Positions 27,358 to 35,803 of a stretch of DNA of 64,000 nucleotides are shown piece by piece (the stretch's first letter is position 1; the number at the start of each line of letters is the position of its first letter). The stretch comes from Geothermobacter ehrlichii (GTDB lineage: Bacteria; Desulfobacterota; Desulfuromonadia; Desulfuromonadales; Geothermobacteraceae): positions 1-64,000 of the forward strand of contig NZ_VNIB01000003.1 in the NCBI RefSeq assembly GCF_008124615.1. Reading direction: 5' to 3'. Made by a program: the position numbers and the translations under genes. The notes beneath the pieces are model-generated. The model did not search any database, was not told the origin of the DNA, and saw only the letters and a list, made by a program, of their open reading frames with translations.

Positions 27358-28254
27358 ATGACCGCCTGGCGTATCGATGGCCATGCCTGGCTTTACAACC
27401 TGCTGCGCAACCGGCTGCACTCCCTGCTGCTGCTCGCCTGCACGGTGGCGATACCGGCGCTGGCGGAATGGCTGCTCTGGGGGCGGGACGGCCTGCTGGT
27501 GCTGGTGCCGGCGGTTTTTCTGGTTCTGCTGATCGGGGTCAGGATTTCGCCGCGGCTGGTGATGCGTTTTTACCGGGCCCGCCCGCTGTCACCCTTCGAG
27601 GCGCCGCAGCTTTACCGGCTGGTCGAGGAGCTGGCGATCCGGGCGGAGCTGGAGCAGATCCCCGCGCTCTACCTGCTGCAGACCCCGATGGTCAACGCCT
27701 TTGCCGTCGGCGATTCGCGGGACGCCGCCGTGGCGGTCACCTCCGGCCTGCTGCAGACCCTCGACCAGAGGGAACTGGCCGGTGTGCTGGCGCACGAAAT
27801 CAGCCACATCCGCAACCGCGACCTGCGCCTGATGGCCCTGGCCGGCTGGAGCGAGCAGATCACCGGTCTGCTGGCGGGCCTGGGGCTCTTGCTGGTGCTG
27901 TTCAACCTGCCGCGGGCCCTGGCCGGCCAGGTGCAGATCAACTGGACGGCGCTGTCGCTCCTGCTGGCGGCGCCCTACCTGTCGACCCTGCTGCAGCGGG
28001 GCCTGTCGCGGGTGCGGGAATTCGATGCCGACCTGACCGCCGTCATGCTGACCGGCGATCCCGAGGGACTGGCAAGGGCTCTGGCGCGGCTCGAATGGCG
28101 GGAACGCTCCTTCTGGCGCCGGATGCTCGGACCGGCTCCCGGCGACCTCCCCTACCTGCTGCGGACCCATCCGCCGACGGAGGAACGTATCCGGCGACTG
28201 TCGGAGGTGAGCTGTCCGGGACGTATCGGCGGCCGCATCGTCCACCCGGCCTGA
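27358..28254 (+). CDS. M48-family membrane metalloprotease (HtpX-like)
   Basis: A 298-residue zinc protease. Two N-terminal membrane segments (residues 17-60) precede the catalytic motif AGVLAHEISHIRNRD (HEXXH), and the third ligand Glu is likely in REFDADLTA. Two more hydrophobic stretches follow the HEXXH. HtpX-type enzymes cleave misfolded membrane proteins at the cytoplasmic face. It is shorter in its C-terminal part than some members but keeps all catalytic elements. GGGGGAGGAG precedes the ATG. It lies 154 bases after znuA and converges with the nickel transporter ATPase gene; cotranscription with znuA is possible. Confidence 0.88.
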   Translation: MTAWRIDGHAWLYNLLRNRLHSLLLLACTVAIPALAEWLLWGRDGLLVLVPAVFLVLLIGVRISPRLVMRFYRARPLSPFEAPQLYRLVEELAIRAELEQIPALYLLQTPMVNAFAVGDSRDAAVAVTSGLLQTLDQRELAGVLAHEISHIRNRDLRLMALAGWSEQITGLLAGLGLLLVLFNLPRALAGQVQINWTALSLLLAAPYLSTLLQRGLSRVREFDADLTAVMLTGDPEGLARALARLEWRERSFWRRMLGPAPGDLPYLLRTHPPTEERIRRLSEVSCPGRIGGRIVHPA

Positions 28255-28269
28255 CCTGGTGCTGCCGGC

Positions 28270-30096
28270 TCAGTGTTCGTGGTCGTGCGGTTCCCGGTCG
28301 TGGTCGGGATGCTCGTGATCGTGATAGAGCCGTGTCGGCGGATGCTCGTGCCGGTCGTCGGCGTCGTGCCGGTGCACGAAGCTGTGGCTGTGTTCGTGCT
28401 CGTGCTCGTGGGGATGGCAGTGCACCAGGTCGCCGTGCCGGTGTTCATGCTCGTGCAGATGCCGGTGGCGGTGGGAATGCTCATGCACATGTTGCAGCTG
28501 GCGGATCTCCAGGGCGCAGCGATCGCGGTAGGTGTAGTCGAGGCCGTTGAGTGAGGCCAGGTCGCTGGCATCGAGAAAGGCCCCGGTCGGCAGGTCGCGC
28601 AGAATCGTTCCCTTGTGCATGACCAGCGTGCGTGAGGTCAGGTTGCGCACGAAGAACATGTCGTGGGTGACCAGCAGCAGGGTGCAGTCGAGCTGGCGCA
28701 GGATGTCGAGCAGCAGCTCTTCGCCCTGGGGATCGAGCCCCGCGGTCGGTTCGTCGAGCACCAGCACCTCCGGATCGAGCGCCAGTACGCTGGCCAGGGC
28801 AAGGCGTTTGCGTTCGCCGCCGGAAAGTTTCAGCGGAATCCGCTTCTCGAAACCCTGCAGCCTGACCTTGGCCAGGGCTTCACCGACCCTTCGTTCGACC
28901 TCCAGCTCGCTGTAGCCCAGTTGCCGCGGACCGAAGGCGACCTCGTCGAAGACGCTGGCGCAGAACAGCTGGTCCGAACAGTCCTGGAAGACCAGGCTGA
29001 TCTTCCGCCAGAGCTGGCGGAGGTTGCGGCGGTCGACCGGTCGTCCGGCGAAGCGGTAGCTTCCCCGCCCCTGGTGAATGCCGAGCAGACAGGCGAGCAG
29101 GGTGCTCTTGCCGGCCCCGTTCTCCCCGACCAGGGCCACCCGTTCTCCCCGGTCGATCTGCAGGTCGATACCGCGCAGGGCCCGGGTGCCGTCTGGATAG
29201 CTGAAATGGAAGTCTTCCAGTTCGATGAGCGGCCGCCCGGCCGGTTTTGCCGCCGGTTCCGGCTCCGGGTCGGCCACGGTTTCGCTCCGGGCTGAATCCG
29301 CTGGCCGGTCGCTGCCCGTTTCCATGGGCTCGGCGGCGAAGCGGAAGGAGAAGTCGAGGCCGTGTTCACGCAGGGAGGCCCGGTGGGAAACCAGCTCGCG
29401 CATGCTGTAGTCGTGATGGATGTGGCCGGCGTCGAGAACCACGGCCCGGTCGCAGAGCTCGTAGAGAAAGAGCAGGTCGTGACTGATGATGATCAGGGTG
29501 CCTGCGTAGTCGCGCAGCAGTTCGACGAAGACCGCTTCCTGCCGGGGATCGAGATTGGCGGTCGGCTCGTCGAGAATCAGCACCTCGGGGCGCATGGCCA
29601 GCAGTCCGGCCAGGGCGGCGCGTTTCTTCTGGCCGTAGCTGAGGGCGTGCGGCGGCTTGTAGACGAGATCGAGCAGATCGACCTGCTGCAGGGCCCGTTT
29701 GGCGGCGATTTCCGCCTCCCTGGCCGACAGTCCCTGGTTGCGGGGGCCGAAGGCGACATCTTCCAGCAGGCTGTGGCAGAAGAGCTGGTCGTCCGGGTCC
29801 TGGAACAGCAGGCCGATCTCCAGCCGGGCCCGACTCAGATGCTCTTTGCGCAGCAAAGAGCCCTTGTAGAAGACCTCGCCCCTGTCGGGCGCCAGCAGCC
29901 CGCACAGCTGCTTGACCAGCGTCGTCTTGCCGGAGCCGTTGTGGCCGACCAGGGCCAGCCGGTCGCCGGGGGCGACGGAGAGATCGATGCCGCGCAGGGC
30001 CTGAAAGCCGCCGGGGTAGGCGTACTCCACGCCGCGCAGTGCGAAGAGGGATTCGCCCGGGTTGGGCAGGGGGGCTGGTCGGTTGAGATCGTGCAT
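28270..30096 (-). CDS. Tandem ECF-type nickel/cobalt ATPase (CbiO-CbiO fusion) with His-rich tail
   Basis: A 608-residue protein with two complete ABC domains. The first has GHNGSGKTT, LSYGQKKRAALAGLL and LILDEPTANLDP; the second has GENGAGKST, LSGGERKRLALASVL and LVLDEPTAGLDP. The last 70 residues are extraordinarily rich in His and acidic residues (HEHSHRHRHLHEHEHRHGD and similar), which must bind metal ions. Most nickel/cobalt ECF systems use one CbiO/NikO ATPase as a homodimer; here the two halves are fused and followed by a metal-buffer tail. It powers the CbiM-CbiQ core encoded upstream in the same operon. The first domain has a Tyr for Gly in its LSGGQ motif, so the two sites may be unequal. 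Confidence 0.9.
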   Translation of the reverse strand: MHDLNRPAPLPNPGESLFALRGVEYAYPGGFQALRGIDLSVAPGDRLALVGHNGSGKTTLVKQLCGLLAPDRGEVFYKGSLLRKEHLSRARLEIGLLFQDPDDQLFCHSLLEDVAFGPRNQGLSAREAEIAAKRALQQVDLLDLVYKPPHALSYGQKKRAALAGLLAMRPEVLILDEPTANLDPRQEAVFVELLRDYAGTLIIISHDLLFLYELCDRAVVLDAGHIHHDYSMRELVSHRASLREHGLDFSFRFAAEPMETGSDRPADSARSETVADPEPEPAAKPAGRPLIELEDFHFSYPDGTRALRGIDLQIDRGERVALVGENGAGKSTLLACLLGIHQGRGSYRFAGRPVDRRNLRQLWRKISLVFQDCSDQLFCASVFDEVAFGPRQLGYSELEVERRVGEALAKVRLQGFEKRIPLKLSGGERKRLALASVLALDPEVLVLDEPTAGLDPQGEELLLDILRQLDCTLLLVTHDMFFVRNLTSRTLVMHKGTILRDLPTGAFLDASDLASLNGLDYTYRDRCALEIRQLQHVHEHSHRHRHLHEHEHRHGDLVHCHPHEHEHEHSHSFVHRHDADDRHEHPPTRLYHDHEHPDHDREPHDHEH

Positions 30097-30167
30097 GGGT
30101 TCAGGTCAGAGGCGCAAGGTTAAAGGTTGAAGGTTTGGACCGCCATGAGTCCCAGGCGAAAGTATTA

Positions 30168-30290
30168 TCTCGCGCTCGCTCGTTTTTCTCGCTAAAGGCG
30201 CAAAGACCGCAGAGGCAATACGCCGAAAGACTCTCTCCTTGTTTGCTTTTCTCTGCGTCTCGAGTGAGCAACTGCGAACGGGCGCGAGAC
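30168..30290. repeat. CGCAGAG-type palindromic repeat, copy R2
   Basis: It begins ATCTCGCGCTCGCTC, contains GGCGCAAAGACCGCAGAGG, and ends CTCTGCGTCTCGAGTGAGCA followed by CTGCGAACGGGCGCGAGAC. The last 40 bases align with the right ends of R3 and R4. It splits the nickel operon between cbiQ and the ATPase gene (the 251 bases 30097-30347 hold no gene). Confidence 0.7.
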
Positions 30291-30347
30291 CGCTTTTGGG
30301 GGTCTGTTGCCGGCATCCGTGGCGTTCTGCGACAGGGTCCCACGGCG

Positions 30348-31271
30348 TCAAAAAATCAACCTGTCGGCCAGCAGCAGACCGAGGCCGAGCAGCAGAAAAA
30401 GGCCGGCCAGCAGCAGATCCCGGCCCCGGGCCGGTTGCGGCTCCGGTTCGGGAAAGCGGTCGCGGTAGCCGCGGGCCTGCATGGCGTCGTAGACCCGTTC
30501 GGTCCGCTCGAAACTGCGGACGAAGAGCATGCCGAGATAATTACCGTAGGCGCCGAGCGCGCGACGGCTGCTGCCAGGGCGGAAGCCGCGAAGGCGCATG
30601 CCGGTGGCCATGCGCCAGGCCTCGTGGCGAAAGACGTAGCTGTAGCGATGGGCCAAAAGCAGCATCTGTCCGAAGATGGCCGGCATTCCGAGCCGGCGCA
30701 GCCCCTGCAGGGTGCGGGTCAGCGAGGCGGTCGCCAGCAGCGGCTCCATCAGCAGGGCCACCGCGCTCGCCTTGAGACAGATCACCAGGGCCCGGTGCAG
30801 GCCGCGCAGGTTCCAGGTCAGGGATGGCAGAGAATCGAACCGGATCAGCAGGTCTCCGGGGTGGGCCGGTGCGGAGAAGGGCATCACCAGCAGGAACATG
30901 CCGAGAAAGCCGCTCATGGCGAGCAGGCGTGCCAGGGCGCGGTCAAAGGGCAGACCTGCCGCCACGATCAGAGAAACGGCGATGCCGCAGGCGGCTGCCG
31001 CCGTCTGCCAGTTTTCGATGGCGACGACGAGGAAGGCGAAACCGAGCAGACCGAGCAGCTTGCAGCGGACCTCCCAGCGGTGGATCGGGGATCCACCGTC
31101 GTTTGCGGCGTCGATCTGCGGCAGGGACCAGTCCGGTTCGCCGTCCCGGCGTTTGCCGGATTCGCGCGTCAGGCGGCGCACGCCAAAAGCGCTGGCGGCA
31201 GCAAGCAGCAGCAGCGTCAGCAGAATGCCGGCCAGGCTCCAGCCGGGCAGGGTGACCGGTTCCGGATTCAC
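30348..31271 (-). CDS. ECF transporter T component CbiQ/NikQ, with N-terminal extension
   Basis: A 307-residue membrane protein. The CbiQ part begins at about residue 65 (IHRWEVRCKLLGLLGFAF) and includes the coupling-helix motifs MRLRGFRPG and MQARGYRDR with the Ala-Arg-Gly triplet that docks the ATPases. The first 40 residues form an extra membrane helix, LAGILLTLLLLAAASAFGV, resembling the small CbiN/PDGLE component fused in front. It forms the scaffold between CbiM and the ATPase. The start overlaps cbiM by four bases (ATGA). Confidence 0.88.
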   Translation of the reverse strand: MNPEPVTLPGWSLAGILLTLLLLAAASAFGVRRLTRESGKRRDGEPDWSLPQIDAANDGGSPIHRWEVRCKLLGLLGFAFLVVAIENWQTAAAACGIAVSLIVAAGLPFDRALARLLAMSGFLGMFLLVMPFSAPAHPGDLLIRFDSLPSLTWNLRGLHRALVICLKASAVALLMEPLLATASLTRTLQGLRRLGMPAIFGQMLLLAHRYSYVFRHEAWRMATGMRLRGFRPGSSRRALGAYGNYLGMLFVRSFERTERVYDAMQARGYRDRFPEPEPQPARGRDLLLAGLFLLLGLGLLLADRLIF

Positions 31272-31891
31272 GTGCCCTCCCGGGAGGCCCGGAAGGGGGC
31301 CTGCAGCAGTTCCGGCTTGACCCGGGCGAGAAAGGAGATGGTGATGGCGGTCACCACCGCCTCGATGCCGATAACCGGCAGGTGAGCGAGCAGGGCCAGC
31401 TTGGCGACACCGAAAAAGTCCTCGCCGCCGGTGGCCAGCAGGCAGGCCAGCAGAACGGCCGCCAGCAGGGTGCCGAGGCCGCCTGCCAGTCCGCCGACCA
31501 GCATCTGGCGCCTGTTGTCCTGTCCTTTCAGTGTCTGGAAGATCAGGCCGCAGAACAGGGCCGGCAGACCCATCATCAGGGCGTTGGCGCCAAGCGCCGT
31601 CAGGCCGCCGAACTGAAAGAGCAGGCTCTGCAGCAGCAGCCCGAGCATGATGGCGAGAAAACCGCTCGGTCCGAGCAGGGCGCCGACCAGCCCCGGAAGC
31701 AACAGATGAACGCTGGTCGGACCGAAGGGGATGTGGATCAGCGAGGCGACGAAGAAAGTGGCGCTGACGACGGCGATCTTGGGCAGCTGCTCATTGCGGG
31801 TGCGACGAACGCTCCAGGCGGCGATGGCGCCGCTGACGACATAGCTGGCCACCGAAACCGTCGTTGGAAGGACTCCATCCGATATGTGCAT
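31268..31891 (-). CDS. ECF transporter metal-binding component CbiM/NikM
   Basis: A 207-residue membrane protein. The start at 31891 was chosen because it gives the N-terminus MHISDGVLP: in the CbiM/NikM family the amino-terminal Met-His is part of the metal site, so processing must expose it; the upstream frame to 31927 is not used. Other family marks are FGPTSVHLLLPGLVGALLGP and LGANALMMGLPALFCG. It is the S-component that selects nickel or cobalt. The NikR-type box upstream of the operon points to nickel. Confidence 0.92.
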   Translation of the reverse strand: MHISDGVLPTTVSVASYVVSGAIAAWSVRRTRNEQLPKIAVVSATFFVASLIHIPFGPTSVHLLLPGLVGALLGPSGFLAIMLGLLLQSLLFQFGGLTALGANALMMGLPALFCGLIFQTLKGQDNRRQMLVGGLAGGLGTLLAAVLLACLLATGGEDFFGVAKLALLAHLPVIGIEAVVTAITISFLARVKPELLQAPFRASREGT

Positions 31892-31904
31892 GGCCTTGTC
31901 CTGT

Positions 31905-32189
31905 CTATTTGCGTCGTGCGGCGACAAAAAAGGCGACGCCGAACAGACCGAAGATATAACCGATGCCCCCGAATATTTCCTGCATGCCCGGTTTGTCGAG
32001 GTCGGCCCGCAGGGCGGCGATCTCGCGCTGGATACGGCGCAGGTCGCGGGAAAGCTTTGAATTTTGCGCGTCTATTTTGGCGACCGCTTCGGAGCAACCG
32101 CTTTCGGCGGCCCGCAACGGCTGCGGACTGCCGAAAAGAATCGCGGCTGCGAGCAGACTGTAGCACAGAATGCGGCGACAGGCTGTCAT
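31905..32189 (-). CDS. Small exported membrane protein of the nickel ECF operon
   Basis: A 94-residue protein: signal peptide to about residue 27 (PLRAAESGC), a coiled-coil segment VAKIDAQNSKLSRDLRRIQR and a C-terminal membrane helix IFGGIGYIFGLFGVAFFVAA ending RRK. Position immediately before cbiM and overlap with the gene upstream suggest an accessory role similar to NikN/CbiN, which connect to the S-component. I do not recognise a named family. Confidence 0.7.
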   Translation of the reverse strand: MTACRRILCYSLLAAAILFGSPQPLRAAESGCSEAVAKIDAQNSKLSRDLRRIQREIAALRADLDKPGMQEIFGGIGYIFGLFGVAFFVAARRK

Positions 32190-32527
32190 TGTCCGGCCTC
32201 CACCTCGGTTTTTTTCAGCCTGAAGCTGTTCCTGTGTCCCATGGTCGCCTCTATGACAATTTTCAGGTCATCGACCTTCGGGATCGCAAAGTTGAAAAAA
32301 CCTTCCTTGTTGGTGGTCCCTGCCAGCAGCTGTTTGCCGTTGCTGTCGTAGACCAGCACCTTGCCGCCCTCCACCGGGCGCCCGTCCGGGAAGTAGCTTT
32401 CGGTGAAAATCTTGCCGTTCTCGACGTAAGCGAACAGATTGACCTTGTGCGCCAGGGCGTTGCCGGCAAAGAGCAGGACCAGCAGCATCGCCGGAATCAG
32501 CGTGCCTTTGAGTTGGAGCTGTTTCAT
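32186..32527 (-). CDS. NikL-like periplasmic accessory protein
   Basis: A 113-residue protein with a signal peptide ending GNALA, so the mature protein starts HKVNLFAYVENGKIFTESYF. The rest, GRPVEGGKVLVYDSNGKQLL and GFFNFAIPKVDDLKIVIE, is one Ig-like (carboxypeptidase-regulatory-like) beta-sandwich. This mature His-start and fold match the NikL accessory proteins described with nickel ECF transporters. It overlaps the small membrane protein gene by four bases. Confidence 0.78.
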   Translation of the reverse strand: MKQLQLKGTLIPAMLLVLLFAGNALAHKVNLFAYVENGKIFTESYFPDGRPVEGGKVLVYDSNGKQLLAGTTNKEGFFNFAIPKVDDLKIVIEATMGHRNSFRLKKTEVEAGQ

Positions 32528-32561
32528 CTGTCTGTCCTCTCAGGGAAAGAAAAGAGGCCAG

Positions 32562-32592
32562 CCTGCCGCAACGGACCATCCGCAGCGGCAGG
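32562..32592 (-). terminator. Intra-operon hairpin (possible attenuator)
   Basis: CCTGCCGC and GCGGCAGG pair around a 15-base loop. On the minus strand the hairpin is followed by CTGGCCTCTTTTC, a weak T run. It sits between the DUF4198 gene and the NikL-like gene and could reduce transcription of the distal part of the operon, or protect the proximal message. Confidence 0.4.
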
Positions 32593-32622
32593 CCTGTCCA
32601 GGTTGTTTTTTCTTCTGATCCT

Positions 32623-33411
32623 TTATTTCATGTCGCGGGTGTGGACCCAGTAGACGGCGCCGATTTCAATGTTTTTTTCCACGCCGTCGTGTTTCATGGT
32701 CCAGTCGGCTTCGTTCAGGGCGGCGAATCCCCACCAGCCGGCCTTCGGCATGGCGTAATGGAAGATGCCGTTGGCGTCGGCCTTGATCACCTGGGTCACG
32801 TAGGGATCGGACGGCGCGTTGATGATGCTGATGTTGTCCGGCGATTCGTTCAGGTATTCGATTTCGACCTCGGCGTAAGGGACCGGTTTCCCTTTCAGCA
32901 GGACCTGACCGGAAAAGATGTTGCCGGTCCACAGCCCGTAGGGCCGGGTCAGGGGAACGATTTCGGTTTCCAGCCCCATCGGCTGATCCCAGCCCGATTC
33001 CAGGCCGAGGGCGTTCACGCAGACCTTGGTGTAATGGATGATGAACAGGTCTTCGGCCGGCTCCCAGTAGGGGGCCGGTTCGACGTAGAAGGTGTAGTCG
33101 CCGGGACGGCGGATCTTGAAGTCGGTGGTCCAGAAGGTAAATTCCCGATCCTGGTCGGGGCTTTTGCCCTTGGTTGCCCGCAGGGTATCGAGCAGGTCGG
33201 TTTTCCTGCCGTTGTGCATGACGCCGAACTGCTTCGGCTTGGCCATTTCCATGTAGTGCCGCTCCATCGGGTGGATGAATTTCACCTGCAGGTTGATGAT
33301 CTTGCTGTCATCCTGGGTGACGATATCGTCGGACGGAACGATGGTGCCGAAATGGGCGTGACAGGGGGCGGCGGCAAGCAACAGTGCCAGCATCATGAGC
33401 AGGCGTTTCAT
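32623..33411 (-). CDS. DUF4198 periplasmic protein (NikK-like)
   Basis: A 262-residue secreted protein with a signal peptide ending APCHA; the mature chain begins [10 protein letters not shown], with His first. DUF4198 features are [36 protein letters not shown] and a C-terminal Ig-like part with [21 protein letters not shown]4198 proteins accompany nickel and cobalt ECF transporters and are thought to bind metal or a metal chelate in the periplasm. It follows the porin gene by 32 bases with AAGGAGGAG as ribosome site. Confidence 0.85.
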   Translation of the reverse strand: MKRLLMMLALLLAAAPCHAHFGTIVPSDDIVTQDDSKIINLQVKFIHPMERHYMEMAKPKQFGVMHNGRKTDLLDTLRATKGKSPDQDREFTFWTTDFKIRRPGDYTFYVEPAPYWEPAEDLFIIHYTKVCVNALGLESGWDQPMGLETEIVPLTRPYGLWTGNIFSGQVLLKGKPVPYAEVEIEYLNESPDNISIINAPSDPYVTQVIKADANGIFHYAMPKAGWWGFAALNEADWTMKHDGVEKNIEIGAVYWVHTRDMK

Positions 33412-33443
33412 TTTCTCCTCCTTGTGATTGTCGGGTTGCCGGT

Positions 33444-34547
33444 TCAGAATTCAAAGGCCAGCTGGCCGGTCAGAGAGTGGCTTTTCGCCTCGGCGTCCGG
33501 GTCGGCGTAGAGGTATTCGAGAGCCAGGACGGCGTGCGGGAAAATGCCGTAGGAACCGGCGATTCCATACCGCCTGACATCATCCTGGAAGTCCCGGGCG
33601 CCTTCCGCCCGAACGGCAAGCTGCGTGCGGTCGTTCGGCATCCAGGCCGCCTCCAGGTTCCAGGCCAGGGGCCGGTTGCCGGTCAGTTCGGACAGTCCTA
33701 CCAGGGGCCGATCGAAATTGTCCAGGGCGCCGAGAATTTCGGCCTCGAAATCGAACTGTCCGAAGACGGCGGAAAGGTAGGCGGCGGCGGCGGGAACGGC
33801 CGAGCCGTAGAGGGTTTTGTCGGCGACCAGGCCGTTGTCACTTTCCGCCAGGTCGCTGATCCAGGAAAGGCCGAAGCCGAAGGTCTCTTCCGGCTGGAAG
33901 GTGGCGGAAACCACTACGGTGTCGATACTGTCATTGTCGGTGTCGACGGCACCGTTGAAAACGCCGAGACTCAGGTTCGTGGTCTCGCCCTCCAGACCGA
34001 AGATTGCGGCGGTGTCGCTGGTTTCGCCGAGTTCGAGCGTCAGCGGATCGCTGATCAGGTGGCTGTTGAAGTTGCCGAAGGGAAGATAGAGCTTTCCGGC
34101 CTGCAGGGTCGGGGTCATGCCGGCAAGCCTGTTCGGGCAGGCGAGACTGATGACCGCTTCATCGACCTTGAGCGTTTCGTCGTCCGGATTGTCGGGATCT
34201 TCTTCGTAAAGCAGGATGACATGGCCGCCGAGGTTTTCGTTGATTTCGGTTTCCAGCGAAAGCTGGGCGGTGGCCAGGGTCAGGTCGCTGTTTTCCGTTT
34301 CTCCCTCGGTTTTTTCGAGGCTTGCCTCGAGTTCGAGCAGGCCGCCGATGCTGAGGTGCTTGCCGAGCGCGGAGAGAGTGAAGGGAGCTTCCTCGGCGGG
34401 CTCCTGTTCCTCTCCCAGTCTCGATTCCAGGGACCGGATCCGTTCCTTGAGGCTTTCGATCTCGGATTTGGTGTCCGGATGGGCGGCCAGTGCCGGCAGG
34501 GTCGAGATGATCAGCAGAAAAGTCGCAAGAGACAGAATGCGCTTCAT
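33444..34547 (-). CDS. Outer-membrane porin, LbtU-like, of the nickel operon
   Basis: A 367-residue outer-membrane protein: signal peptide to about Ala22, a coiled-coil stretch ([20 protein letters not shown]), then an amphipathic beta-barrel with [13 protein letters not shown] near the start and the terminal aromatic LTGQLAFEF typical of proteins inserted by BAM. LbtU-family porins were described for siderophore uptake. As first gene of a nickel uptake operon behind a NikR-type box, it probably lets nickel or a nickel chelate through the outer membrane. Confidence 0.82.
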   Translation of the reverse strand: MKRILSLATFLLIISTLPALAAHPDTKSEIESLKERIRSLESRLGEEQEPAEEAPFTLSALGKHLSIGGLLELEASLEKTEGETENSDLTLATAQLSLETEINENLGGHVILLYEEDPDNPDDETLKVDEAVISLACPNRLAGMTPTLQAGKLYLPFGNFNSHLISDPLTLELGETSDTAAIFGLEGETTNLSLGVFNGAVDTDNDSIDTVVVSATFQPEETFGFGLSWISDLAESDNGLVADKTLYGSAVPAAAAYLSAVFGQFDFEAEILGALDNFDRPLVGLSELTGNRPLAWNLEAAWMPNDRTQLAVRAEGARDFQDDVRRYGIAGSYGIFPHAVLALEYLYADPDAEAKSHSLTGQLAFEF

Positions 34548-34590
34548 GTTGCGGTGCTCCTTTGATGGTCTGGATATTGAGGGGCGTTCA

Positions 34591-34618
34591 GTGTTACGAA
34601 AATAAAAATTTGTAACAC
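34591..34618. promoter_or_regulatory. NikR-type operator upstream of the nickel operon
   Basis: GTGTTAC, fourteen bases, GTAACAC: a perfect inverted repeat. It fits the NikR signal GTGTTAC-N13/14-GTAACAC proposed by comparative genomics for non-enterobacterial groups. It lies 44 bases before the porin start codon, where binding would block transcription. No nikR gene is in the window. Confidence 0.85.
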
Positions 34619-34732
34619 CATAGGAGGCCCGAAGGCGGATGTCAACCCCAAAAGTGTGACAAATCTAAGATTTCGTGTTACGGATGGCCGTGAAAGGGCC
34701 ACAGGGTGGTTTTGGTTTGTGTGCAGGGGGAT

Positions 34733-34771
34733 GAAAAAACGAAGCCCCCGCGGTCGGTATCGCGGGGGCTT
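34733..34771 (-). terminator. Terminator after tRNA-Phe
   Basis: AAGCCCCCGCG pairs with CGCGGGGGCTT (34742-34771 plus-strand coordinates), followed on the minus strand by CGTTTTTTC. Confidence 0.88.
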
Positions 34772-34781
34772 GATGATGGCG

Positions 34782-34857
<76 letters not shown>

Positions 34858-35002
34858 GAAGCAGAGACCCGTTTATAGCCAAAGGGGCCCCGGGCTGTCA
34901 AGGAAAAATGATGCGGTACGCAGGTTGCCGGGATTGCTGCAAAAATATGGTAGACTTGCACCCGTGTCCACAGTGCTTTCAAGACGTTGAAGGGAGTTTC
35001 CG

Positions 35003-35803
35003 TTGTCGAACATGCCGGAGCCCGGGCTGCCTGCCGCTTTCTGGCGGGCCGTCCGGAACCATGACCGCTATCTGCTGTTGCTCGACTACGACGGAACCCT
35101 GGCGCCCTTTGTCGCCGAGCGTGACCGGGCCTTTCCCCATCCCGGTGTCGAGGGGCGGCTGGAGTCGATCATTGCCGCCGAGAACTGCCGCACCGTGATC
35201 GTCACCGGCCGGCCGGTCGCCGATATTCCCCGGCTGTTGCGGCTTCCCCGCCTGCCGGAAATCTGGGGCTGTCATGGCTGGGAGCGTTTGCGGGCCGAAG
35301 GTCGGCTCGAGTCTCCCGGATTGCCGCAGAGCTGGCGGCGTGCCCTGGTCGAGGCGGCTGCGCTGGAGGGCATCGGCTGCCCGCCGCATGCCGTCGAGCG
35401 CAAACCGTTTTCGGTGGCGGTGCACTGGCGCGGGCTGGACGGGGGCGAGCGGGAGCGCCTGCAGGTCGGTGCCCGCAGGCTTCTCGGAGAGCTGGCGGAG
35501 CGATATCTGCTGGAGCTGCACCCCTTCGACGGCGGACTGGAACTGCGCTGTCCGGGGCGGGACAAGGGAAGCGTGGTGCGCGACCTTCTGGCCGAGGAGC
35601 CGCCTTCGGTCTGCGTCGTCTACCTGGGGGACGACCTGACCGACGAGGACGCCTTTGCCGCGCTGGAAGGTCGCGGCCAGGGCATCCTGGTGCGCGAAGA
35701 GGTGCGGCCGACGCGGGCGACCTGGTGGATTAGGCCGCCGAACGGGCTTTTGCGTTTTCTCGACGACTGGAAGAAACTGCTTGTTGCGGGAGGGACTGAG
35801 TGA
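35003..35803 (+). CDS. otsB: Trehalose-6-phosphate phosphatase OtsB
   Basis: A 266-residue HAD-superfamily phosphatase: nucleophile motif LLLLDYDGTLAPF (DxD), motif II VIVTGRP, conserved lysine in RDKGSVVRDLL, and motif III/IV YLGDDLTDEDAF. It removes the phosphate from trehalose-6-phosphate made by the enzyme encoded next. Start codon TTG 35003 has GGGAG six bases upstream; ATG 35012 is the alternative but is badly spaced. It is the first gene of a two-gene osmoprotectant operon. Confidence 0.93.
   Translation: MSNMPEPGLPAAFWRAVRNHDRYLLLLDYDGTLAPFVAERDRAFPHPGVEGRLESIIAAENCRTVIVTGRPVADIPRLLRLPRLPEIWGCHGWERLRAEGRLESPGLPQSWRRALVEAAALEGIGCPPHAVERKPFSVAVHWRGLDGGERERLQVGARRLLGELAERYLLELHPFDGGLELRCPGRDKGSVVRDLLAEEPPSVCVVYLGDDLTDEDAFAALEGRGQGILVREEVRPTRATWWIRPPNGLLRFLDDWKKLLVAGGTE

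Noticed and set aside
28273-28554. A hydrophobic plus-strand frame (VVVRFPVVVGMLVIVIEPC...) opposite the His-rich tail
   Set aside because: It is the complement of repeated CAC/CAT/GAG codons, which read as valine and methionine; there is no ribosome site or context.
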